NCBI RefSeq assembly: GCF_000328475.2
Contig: NC_026481.1
Location: 124,001-188,000, forward strand
Source: Mycosarcoma maydis
Taxonomy: Eukaryota; Basidiomycota; Ustilaginomycetes; Ustilaginales
Length of the DNA: 64,000 bases
Direction: 5' to 3'
Positions 17,401-26,265 of the stretch are shown one piece after another. Under the pieces are notes generated by a model. That model searched no databases. It was not told where the DNA came from and saw only the letters and a list, made by a program, of their open reading frames with translations. Both the position numbers and the translations under genes were made by a program. Each line of letters opens with the position of its first letter. Position 1 is the stretch's first letter.

Positions 17401-20400
17401 TCAGTTGAGGGATTGGTAGCTAACCATAGCTTTGAACTTGTCGGATTTGGCCAACAAGTCTCTGTATGCGCCGTGAGCTTGCAACTGACCGGCCTCGAAG
17501 AGGAAGACAACATCCGCGTCCTTGATGGTGCGCATTCTATGGGCAATAGCGAGGATCGTGCAATTGGCGTTGCTCCTGATGTCGGCGAGCGATTTCTGGA
17601 ACGCCTGTTCCGAGTGGCTGTCCAGAGCACTTGTGCTTTCGTCTAGAAGCAGCAGCCGCGGTTTACGGATCAAGGCGCGCGCGATCGAGAGACGTTGTTT
17701 CTGACCACCACTGAGTTGCGAGGATGAAATCAGCGTATCGTAGCCCTTGTTGAAGCGCACAATGGTGTCGTGAATTCCCGCCGCTTTACACGCGTCTATG
17801 ACGAGCGAGTCCGGGACGTCTTGCCAACTCGTGTCCTCGACGTATGCGTCCAGTAGTGCTTCTTGCGCCTCATACGCTTCAAGTTCAAGCGCAGTGAGCT
17901 TTCTGCCGCGACGAGCGCGACGAGCGCGGCCAGAGCGATGATCGCGACGAGCATGTGCACTGCCAGACGACGTGACGAAATCAGGTCGCAATCCAAGCAG
18001 CACATTAAACCGAACTGTCCCGTAGAAGATTACCGGCTCTTGTGGCACAATGGCAATGTCGCGACGAAGCACGTGGTCCGGTGTACGATCGGTTCGCATC
18101 CCGTCCACGCTGACCGTGCCCGAGGTCGGGGTGTAGAAGTTCTCGATCAACGACATGGCCGTCGTCTTGCCGGAGCCCGACTGTCCGACAAACGCTGCAA
18201 AGCTTCCGGCGCGGATCGTAAGCGAAACGTCCTTGAGTGCTGGCTCGTCTCGGGTAGGATAGGTAAACGAGACATGATCGAAACGGACTGTAGATGGGCC
18301 GTTTTTCTCCACGATTGCATCGCCACCTGAAGCACCACCGACGCTTGCCTCGACATCGTCCTCTGCCCGCTTGCACTCCGCCTTGCGTGAGCCATGTTTG
18401 GCCAATTTCGCTTCGGCTTTCTCTCTCGCAATCAACTTGTTCCTCTCGACCTCCTTTGGCCTCTGGTCCATCAACCTGAAGAAGTTGGCAGCCGACACGT
18501 GCGCCTTGCTGAAATCCGGTGCGAACGCCAACAACTGACCGCTCGCCTGCGCCGAAAATAGCAGCGCGGGCAGGACGATAAAGAAGGCCGTCTGCGAATA
18601 CCTGCCGTCTGCAATGTTCTGACTACCCCACCAATACGCAAATGCATAGATAAAGTAACTGACGCTCAACGCCAAAGCCAAGAATACGTTGCCGAAAAGA
18701 AAGTGACGCATGCTCTCCCGGTACGGCTGTTGGAGCGATCGCTCGAATTTGAGCATCACGTCTTGCTCGCGCCCCAGACTGGCAACCGTCTTGATGCATT
18801 GCACCGCTTCGATGGCAAGAGCATTCGACTTGACATAGGCGGTTTCGTGACGTTTCTGAAAATCGGCAAGCACCTTCAAGCGTTGATAACCGGCAGCGAG
18901 GATGATGGGTACGAGAGCGAGAATCACAATCGCGATACGCCACGCTATGGCGAGCGAAACAGAGATACCAGCGATCAAGTTGACGAGGATGCAAAAGATG
19001 GTTCCGATCACAGTGCCCGTGACACCACCGAGGTTGTTGGCGTCATTCGAGAGAGAGGCGATCATCGAAGCCGGACTCTTGTCTTGCGCTTCGTACCAGG
19101 TCAAGCGTTGATCCATCATGGTGTCGAACGAGACGCGTCGGAGGCGGAACAGAAGGCGTTCAGCAACCAGACCCCAAACGAGACCGTTGATCGAGTAAGC
19201 AAAGAATTGGATGAGTGCGAGGATGAAGAAATAGAGACCAAACTCTCGACCCGAAGCACGCACGCCGTCGGGACCACGACAAAGCGGGTTGAGCGCTTCA
19301 ATGACGTGTCCGAAGAGGACGGCTTCGCCCGAGTAGGAACCGCCCATGATGGCGCTTGTGAACAGTCCCAACACGAGGTAGGGCCATTCGCGGCGGAGCA
19401 TCCAGACGATGCGCTTGAGGATCACTCGTGGAGGATAGCGGCGAGCTGCGTGCTCGATCTGTGCTTGCGTCGCCTGTTTTTCCGTTTGCTCGTGGTTGAC
19501 ATCGTCGCGCTCATCTGTTTCTTCCAGCTGGGCGCGACTCTTACCATTGGCATCCTCCTCAACGCTGTTGCGGTTCAATGTCGACTGGTTCGAGTCTCGA
19601 GAAGGCGAAGCCGAGCCAGCAGCAACAGCACCAGCACCAGCACCAGCAGAAGCAGCACCAGCACCAGCAGCAGCATCTTCCGTCTCGTCTCCCTCGACAA
19701 CATCGTCCATCCTGCGTCGACCTCTTGGCGCCTCTGACGCATCTGCGCGTTCGCTTTTCTCGACACGCTCCTCTCGCCTTTCGCCAAGCTGCGCATGGGC
19801 CTCGTCATCACTCGTCGACGCATTGTCCGCGTCATGGTTAGATGAAGCACCAGTGTCCTGTGCAGCAGCCAGCTTGTAGTAGAAGCCTCTCTGCGCAAGC
19901 AGCTGCTTATGCGTTCCGGATTCCAACACTTTGCCTGCACCCATCACGACGATCTGGTCGTAGTTGCGAATGGTAGCGAGCCGATGTGCGATCGCGATCG
20001 TGGTGACGCCTTCCGAGATGCTATCGAGCGCGTTGGCGACCGCGCGTTCTGAATGCGAGTCCAAAGCTGCGGTTGCTTCGTCTAGAATGAGCAGTTTTGG
20101 TTGCTTTACGATAGCTCTGGCGATCGAGATGCGCTGTTTTTGACCACCGCTGAGCTTTCCGCCCGCTTCGCCTACTTGGGTGTTGTAGCCTCGTGGGAGG
20201 CGCTCGATGAACGAATGCGCACCTGCGAACTTGGCAGCTCGAATACAAAGCGATTTGATCTCTTCCAGCTGCTCGAGCTGATCTGGTGTGGTCAGCACTT
20301 GTTCCAGGTCGGTCCCGGTTTTTTCCTGCCCGACCTGCGAGTAAGCAAGCAAGGTCGAGTGCAGATGCGAGTGTGCAGGTGAGCCAACGAGGCCGTGAGC

Positions 20401-23322
20401 GATGGACTGCATGATGGAGCAATCAAATAGTACGGGCTCTTGGCCAACGACACCGATCTGAGATCGGAGCCATCGCACATTGTATTCGCGTAGATCGGTT
20501 CCGTTGAGTGTTACTCGACCCGCAGTAGGATCGTAGAAGCGCTGGAGGAGCGAGGCGACGGTCGACTTGCCAGATCCGGAAAGGCCGACGAGAGCGACAC
20601 GGTGACCGGCAGGGACAGAGATGCTGAGCCCATCCAGCGCTTTCTCATCGGGTCGAGCTGGATAAGAGAATTCAACATTGGCAAGCTCGAGGGCGATCTC
20701 ATTTACGTCGCCAGGCTGGGGCATGATTCCGTGCTTGGTGTCAGTTCCATCGATGGGCGACATCTTATCGATCGTTTCGCGCAGCGCCTGACCGGCACCA
20801 CTAGCAGCGGAGAAGGTCTGCAGATAGGGTGCAATCTGACCTACGATGAACGACGCATCGAGCAGCAAAAAGATGACGGTATAAACCGATCCTACCGTAC
20901 TCGGGTTGGCTGAAGAAGCAATCAGGTTCGAACCTGAGAAGAACGCCAGAGCATTGGCTGAGTAGCCCACAAAAAACAAGCTCCCCAATACACACGCTGC
21001 CGCGAGCGCCTTGAGCGTACCCTGCTTCCTCGCCAGTTCGAGGTGGCTCTGGTAGATGTTGGAGAGTCTCGGCTGCGATCCAAACGCCTGCACGACGGGC
21101 AAGTTGTTCAACGCCTCGGCTGCCAAGCTGGAAGCATGCGAGAGATGCATTGACGTGTTCTTCTGTGCGGTGGCGACAAACTTGGAGCCGAGCACGCTGA
21201 CGATGGCAAAGGCCGGCAACAGCGACACCAACTGTCCGGCAAGTTTAGGGAGCTTGATGAAAGCAACAATGTAACTGGTGACAAAGTACGAGAGACTGGA
21301 GATGAGGATGCCCATTTTCTCACTCGTGCCGTTCTGTATGGTTAACAGGTCCGCCGAGAGACGCGTGCCGACCTCGCCGGGCTTGAGCGTGTCGAAGAAG
21401 GTCATGTCCTGACGTAGCACGGCGCGAAGGTAGCGTTGACGCATCTTGCGTACGAGACGCTCGCCAAGGTTGGACCAGCAAGTGGTATAAGTCCAGATGA
21501 GGAAAAAGTTGACTGCGGCGATGATGGCGATCTTTTCGACTTTGTCATCCACCGACGACAAGAAAGCAGAGGTGTTGGAAGGTCGGCTGTTGCCCGTGTC
21601 GCATCCGGCCGAGTTGAAACCATCGATGAGCTGTCCGAACAGGATACCGATGAGCGGGAGTGGGACGCCAGAGCCGACGGCGGCGATGATACCAACAACG
21701 AGCAGGGTAATGTCGGTGCGATCGGCGGCCTTGTACAGAGCTAAGTAGTTGGACGAGAGACGGATGCTGGCGATGGCAGACCTGGCTCGTTCCTTGAGGG
21801 GTGGTTTGCGCTTTGCGTCTTTGTCTCTGCTCTGTAGACTGTGACTATCATTATCATGGTCGATATCGGATGCGGAAATAACTTCATGGTCGTCTTTATC
21901 CACTTCATGGACGGAGGCTCGCTCAAGAGCCTGACTGTGCAAATCGAGTGGCTCGAAAGCTTGTATTTGCTGATGAATGCTTGGCAGATCAGCAGCATCG
22001 ATAGAATGTCTCGAGGAAATCCTTGACTTGGTCGCTGATGGCTGCACGGGCAATGCAGCGGTTCGTATCGCGGTTCCGAGGTGTTTTGGTCGTTTCGACG
22101 CATCGGATCCTGCCGACACGGTCATGGAGCGTTTAACAGGACGAGGCGAGTCCCATGGTTGAACTGTGTTCTCAAATTCGGCCTCGGTCGACGTGCTTGT
22201 CTCGCCGGTGGCATGTGCACCGGTGGTTGCGAGAACACCAGGATGTGGGAAACTGGTTCCTGGAATGCTTCCGTCGGCGAAGGCGCTCAACGTAGCCCTC
22301 TGTGCCCAACCTACAGGATCTTCGGACCGGCTGTTGGAGCGCGGGCGACCCTGCGACGATGGTGGACGGTGAGCTTGCTGGTTGTCCCAAGGCTGAGGGC
22401 TGCGCATGTTGAGCGTCTCGTTGGAGGGTGGCGTGGGGCCCGGATGTGCATGACGCGGACGTACCATGTAGCGGCCATTGCCAAAGCTGCCATATGTGAG
22501 AGTGGTGTCGTCGGCCGAGTTGGAGCGTTTTCTTGTCGTTTGTCGCTTTTCGACGTCGGACAAGGCTAGAGGAGAGACTTTGGGTCGAGAAGGGCTGTGT
22601 TCACCCCGTAGTGTCGATGCGGAGGAAGTCGACGTGCGTGCGAGGGAGGCCGACGAGTGGACAGCAGCAGACGCCGCCGGATCTGGCAGGTGATTGCTGG
22701 AAGTCAGGCCGAGTGGCGATTGATCGGACAAGGGGGGTGGTCTGTGTTCCTTTTCAACAAGCGCCTCCCATTCGAGACGGTAAAAGTAGTCCTGATGATC
22801 GTCGAAAGAGTAGCGTGCAGTGGGAGTACGGGGATCCTGGTCAAGCTGAGAGAGGAAGCTGGCCGAGAGAGAGGAGGGCTGTTCGCCGCTGTTGCGATTC
22901 GGAGCGTCTATTTCATGGTGGTCTGACGAATCTTTTAGGGTGGTGCCCTTACCGCTGGATTGATTTTGAGGAGTTGCAGCCCGCTCCCGCTGCTTCTGGG
23001 ACGGCGGGGAGCAAGGACGAAATTCGGAGCGACGAGGGTGGGAGTCATGCACTGCAGACGATGTCAGGGAGGAACAAGTGGCCGAAGTGGTGTCGTTTGC
23101 ATCGACGGTATGGTCTCGAGCCGTCACGGCGTTTGCCGAGGAGATTGCCGAGGCAGCGATGGATGTAGGAGGTTGTAGCGCATCGTCATGACCAGCATCT
23201 TGTGATGCAACGTCGGATTGATCATTGACTCGGCCCGAAGAGCTGGGTCGAGATCTTGATGAGTCTTCGCTGCCACTGCGGTGGGCACTGCCGGAGGGAG
23301 TTGAGGAAGCATTGGACGTCAT
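17401..23322 (-). CDS. Full-size ABC-B transporter (MDR/Pmd1/Ste6-like) with long N-terminal extension
   Basis: A 1973-residue membrane pump of the TMD-NBD-TMD-NBD type, likely exporting lipophilic compounds or a lipopeptide. About 545 residues of Ser/Pro/Asp-rich, probably disordered sequence come first. TMD1 spans roughly 560-860. NBD1 has Walker A GLSGSGKST (near 914), signature LSGGQKQR (near 1057), Walker B LLILDEAT and H-loop AIAHR. A low-complexity Ala/Gly-rich linker leads to TMD2 (about 1300-1610). NBD2 has GQSGSGKTT (near 1714), LSGGQKQR (near 1868), LLLLDEST and AIAHR. Both ATP sites look complete. NBD2 carries a basic insert (ARRDHRSGRARRARRGRK) between Q-loop and signature. Typical family members are about 1300 residues, so most of the excess is the N-terminal extension. 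The ATG at 23322 is the only upstream start in this frame; an unseen intron cannot be excluded. The substrate cannot be predicted. Confidence 0.92.
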   Translation of the reverse strand: MTSNASSTPSGSAHRSGSEDSSRSRPSSSGRVNDQSDVASQDAGHDDALQPPTSIAASAISSANAVTARDHTVDANDTTSATCSSLTSSAVHDSHPRRSEFRPCSPPSQKQRERAATPQNQSSGKGTTLKDSSDHHEIDAPNRNSGEQPSSLSASFLSQLDQDPRTPTARYSFDDHQDYFYRLEWEALVEKEHRPPPLSDQSPLGLTSSNHLPDPAASAAVHSSASLARTSTSSASTLRGEHSPSRPKVSPLALSDVEKRQTTRKRSNSADDTTLTYGSFGNGRYMVRPRHAHPGPTPPSNETLNMRSPQPWDNQQAHRPPSSQGRPRSNSRSEDPVGWAQRATLSAFADGSIPGTSFPHPGVLATTGAHATGETSTSTEAEFENTVQPWDSPRPVKRSMTVSAGSDASKRPKHLGTAIRTAALPVQPSATKSRISSRHSIDAADLPSIHQQIQAFEPLDLHSQALERASVHEVDKDDHEVISASDIDHDNDSHSLQSRDKDAKRKPPLKERARSAIASIRLSSNYLALYKAADRTDITLLVVGIIAAVGSGVPLPLIGILFGQLIDGFNSAGCDTGNSRPSNTSAFLSSVDDKVEKIAIIAAVNFFLIWTYTTCWSNLGERLVRKMRQRYLRAVLRQDMTFFDTLKPGEVGTRLSADLLTIQNGTSEKMGILISSLSYFVTSYIVAFIKLPKLAGQLVSLLPAFAIVSVLGSKFVATAQKNTSMHLSHASSLAAEALNNLPVVQAFGSQPRLSNIYQSHLELARKQGTLKALAAACVLGSLFFVGYSANALAFFSGSNLIASSANPSTVGSVYTVIFLLLDASFIVGQIAPYLQTFSAASGAGQALRETIDKMSPIDGTDTKHGIMPQPGDVNEIALELANVEFSYPARPDEKALDGLSISVPAGHRVALVGLSGSGKSTVASLLQRFYDPTAGRVTLNGTDLREYNVRWLRSQIGVVGQEPVLFDCSIMQSIAHGLVGSPAHSHLHSTLLAYSQVGQEKTGTDLEQVLTTPDQLEQLEEIKSLCIRAAKFAGAHSFIERLPRGYNTQVGEAGGKLSGGQKQRISIARAIVKQPKLLILDEATAALDSHSERAVANALDSISEGVTTIAIAHRLATIRNYDQIVVMGAGKVLESGTHKQLLAQRGFYYKLAAAQDTGASSNHDADNASTSDDEAHAQLGERREERVEKSERADASEAPRGRRRMDDVVEGDETEDAAAGAGAASAGAGAGAVAAGSASPSRDSNQSTLNRNSVEEDANGKSRAQLEETDERDDVNHEQTEKQATQAQIEHAARRYPPRVILKRIVWMLRREWPYLVLGLFTSAIMGGSYSGEAVLFGHVIEALNPLCRGPDGVRASGREFGLYFFILALIQFFAYSINGLVWGLVAERLLFRLRRVSFDTMMDQRLTWYEAQDKSPASMIASLSNDANNLGGVTGTVIGTIFCILVNLIAGISVSLAIAWRIAIVILALVPIILAAGYQRLKVLADFQKRHETAYVKSNALAIEAVQCIKTVASLGREQDVMLKFERSLQQPYRESMRHFLFGNVFLALALSVSYFIYAFAYWWGSQNIADGRYSQTAFFIVLPALLFSAQASGQLLAFAPDFSKAHVSAANFFRLMDQRPKEVERNKLIAREKAEAKLAKHGSRKAECKRAEDDVEASVGGASGGDAIVEKNGPSTVRFDHVSFTYPTRDEPALKDVSLTIRAGSFAAFVGQSGSGKTTAMSLIENFYTPTSGTVSVDGMRTDRTPDHVLRRDIAIVPQEPVIFYGTVRFNVLLGLRPDFVTSSGSAHARRDHRSGRARRARRGRKLTALELEAYEAQEALLDAYVEDTSWQDVPDSLVIDACKAAGIHDTIVRFNKGYDTLISSSQLSGGQKQRLSIARALIRKPRLLLLDESTSALDSHSEQAFQKSLADIRSNANCTILAIAHRMRTIKDADVVFLFEAGQLQAHGAYRDLLAKSDKFKAMVSYQSLN

Positions 23323-26265
23323 AATGGAGGCGCGCTTAGCAAAGGCCGAAATTCGTAATTTGTGCCGTAATTTGTGCTTTGCTTTGATTGCGCTGTGTTG
23401 GGCGCGAAAATCGTGAATCCTCGAAAATTCTCCGACGATTCTGTGATGATTTGAGATTCACGATTGAATTTCAACTTGGCTTGGGCTGTATCCAAGAAGG
23501 CCGACCAAATTCGATCGAACTGGATTCACGATTCGCTCGAGCACGGATCGGTTGTGGTCTGATCCCAGCTCCTGCGTCTATGGCGGGATGGATGTAGGCG
23601 GGTGGCGGTTTGTGGCCTGCCTTGTTTTGATCACGAGCAATGGTGAGAGAGGGTGACCTGTCTTTCAGAAGCTCTTCTGTGCAAAGAAAAAAAAAACATG
23701 AAGGAACCAAAGTTTCCAAGTCAGTCGACGCCTGTCTGGACGCGCGCATTTGGTTGCGCCGCTTGGGAAGGGCACGGTTCTCGTTGCCAGCGGGCGGTAC
23801 TACGTTCTGGGCAAGTGTAGCCTTCGAAGAGGAAATAGGGGACAGTTTTCCAAGCTCGCATTGTCATGATCCTCGCAAACAGGGGTCTGAACGTCGCCCG
23901 AAATGGAGCAAGAGCGCATTCGAGGTGCTGCCCGCTGCTGGCTGGCTTTGAAAGCGGCTTGTTTTCCTCGAATGGAGATCATCGACAACGTCGTTGGTCA
24001 TAGCCGGTGCGAGTTCTGAAGCCTCGTCTGCCAGTTTCCAAGCGTGAGATGCCGATGTTCAGCGAGTCGGCCACTTACCGAGAATGATTCGAAAGGATCG
24101 ACAACCACGACAGATGTATGTCACTGGATCATATGATCGAACCAGACCGTACAGGTGGCGAGAAGCGTCTCGTTACAGGTCGGTGGTCGTAGCAGGTAGA
24201 ATAAGCCGTACGCGTCGATGAGTGTCTGGAGCGAAAAGGTCTAGCAACCCCGAACTGAAGGAGAGCTGCTGGTCGTTATTATATAGCAGGAGCTCATCGA
24301 CCTCGGAATGGACAAGAGCGCTGTAAATGGGCACTTTTTTACTTCTGGGAAGAAAAGATGACAAGGGACAGTGCACTAGTCGGCAGTGTTGGGCGGAGAG
24401 CAGAGCCGAGCAAAGCAAAGCAAAGAAGAGCAGCTAACGAGCTAACGACGCATCGTGAATCGTGAATGAATCGTGAATCGTGAATCGTGAATGCTTGAAT
24501 TCACTCACAATTGCGTATGCGCACGTTGGGAAAATCGAGTGGTGAGTTTGTGTGGATGACGGCGCTCGGCTAATACGGGTTGTGGTTCAACATGCAACAA
24601 TCTGTGAGTGCGGAGCGTGGACCGTGGCCGAGCCAGAGGGGGAAAAAAAGGAATTTTTATCAGATCACCAAATCACGAATGGGAAGAATACAACGTTAGG
24701 CGATACAAACATCTTCAGTCACAGGCGTAACTCGTGACTGTGTGACTACTGACGACTGTGATTCAAGATTCGAGCGACCGTCGAGGTGGCAAGAAAACGA
24801 GCCAAGCCAACGCTAAGGTAGTCTCTCGCGTCTGACTTTCAACTTTGTCGCACCTCGCTCGGTTTCGATTGATGATTGGTCGCTGTTGACCATGACGCCT
24901 TCTGCGAAGCGTACCTGCTTGCCTGGTAGTGTCCATGCTCATGCTCATGGAGAAACCCAGCGAATCACCGACCGCTTCACATTCGCTCCAACGTGTTGGG
25001 CGGTGTCAGCGTTCGTGTTACGGATCAGCCAGCCGAGCCGCGAGTCGCAGAAGAGCGGATCTTGGCAACACACGCATAAGCATCGCCGTTCGAATCTGGT
25101 CGGAACCACGCCATCCGTTATTTCGATGCAGCTCATGCAGACCCAACCAACCCTTCTCACACCGTATTACGCACAAACGTACGGCAAACTCTGATCTTCT
25201 CTCGTCAAGGTGGTCAGCATGAGCACTGAGTGACGTCTGCACTCTTGCGCGTCGTTTTTCAATTTAACCCGTCCAGAGAACCAAAATCCACTTTGGCACG
25301 TCGTGGCGAGTATTGCATAGCTTATTTGTATATACGGACGGTCATAACCACAGAATATCCTTGGCAACTCACGACTTGTTCAAAGGGACGAACAAGCACA
25401 AAGTATTACAAGCTATTCGTGATTTGTGCACGTTTTGAAAATACTATAATCATCATTGTGAATCGTGAATGTGGATTTATTATGAAGCAATCGTGGATCA
25501 CGAAATGTGTAATGCACGATGCCCGCCGCACCTTGTCCACGGTTGTTTCGTTTCGGCTTGGTCGGTTTATCAGATCATCTCGGAGTTACAATTTGCGCTT
25601 TCTTGGCTCGCGACTCACGACTCTCACGTCTGTGACTCTGTAGAACGTGGAAGTGGACGCACGGAACACGGAATCACATCATGAACGTGGAATCGTGAAT
25701 CACGCTAGACACTGTTACACCGCCACTTGGGGTGTCAGCGAACCCCGTAGCAACACAGACACGTACCTCACAGACTCGCGACTCACGCACGACTTGATGC
25801 GTGCGTGTTGCACATTGACGTAAGCTGCTCACGGCTGAAAGCCAGAGTAGCCTCCGTGATCAACCGACGACTTCAGGCCCAACTCCGGGAGCACTTACTG
25901 CACCAAACGGTTGCCTAGACAACTCGTCGCGCACGAATCGCCATCCACTAACCGCGTCCGCCTTTTTCAAGCGTTGCGGTGTGGCAGTTTGCACAGCAAC
26001 ACGCACGAGCGCTGTAGCGGGCTGCGGCTCAGTATGCTTAGCTCAAGTTATTGGAAAAGTCGTTTCTTACTACTCCGACTTGCACGCATCACAGCGTCTC
26101 GCCTTTGTCGCGCTACCATTATCAGATCAAGTGTACATCCGTTCATATCGGGAACAATGTAAGCGAGAACAGCTGTGCGGCTCACGATCGACCCTCTTAA
26201 AAAAGCAAAGCACCGAGATCAACGACGTGCTTCGACATGACACCTCGCAAGCCACAAAGAGCTGG
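23323..26265. other. 2.9 kb gap between the ABC transporter and LRR genes
   Basis: It contains the promoter of the ABC transporter and the 3' region of the LRR gene. It has a dense TCGTGAA cluster near 24452-24492, scattered GTGAATCGTGAAT words (25455-25470, 25685-25700) and short homopolymers such as the A-run near 23688. The plus-strand frames 23640-23951 and 25230-25643 look like chance openings: odd composition, with repeat words read through. I see no RNA gene. Confidence 0.6.
24452..24492. repeat. Tandem 7-bp repeat (TCGTGAA)n cluster
   Basis: Two copies of TCGTGAA, a 4-bp interruption, then three more copies. It is the same word as the GAATCAC array at 4321, in opposite orientation and phase, more than 20 kb away. 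Confidence 0.9.

Noticed and set aside
18703..19737. 344-codon plus-strand frame opposite the ABC transporter
   Set aside because: It lies entirely inside the conserved second transmembrane region of the transporter on the other strand; the composition is that of an antisense shadow.
20930..20946. T-arm-like palindrome CAGGTTCGAACCTG
   Set aside because: It lies inside conserved transmembrane coding sequence of the ABC transporter, and no acceptor or anticodon stem can be built around it.
25230..25643. 137-codon frame in the gap left of the LRR gene
   Set aside because: It has no ATG at its opening, odd composition, and contains dispersed words; not supported as a gene.
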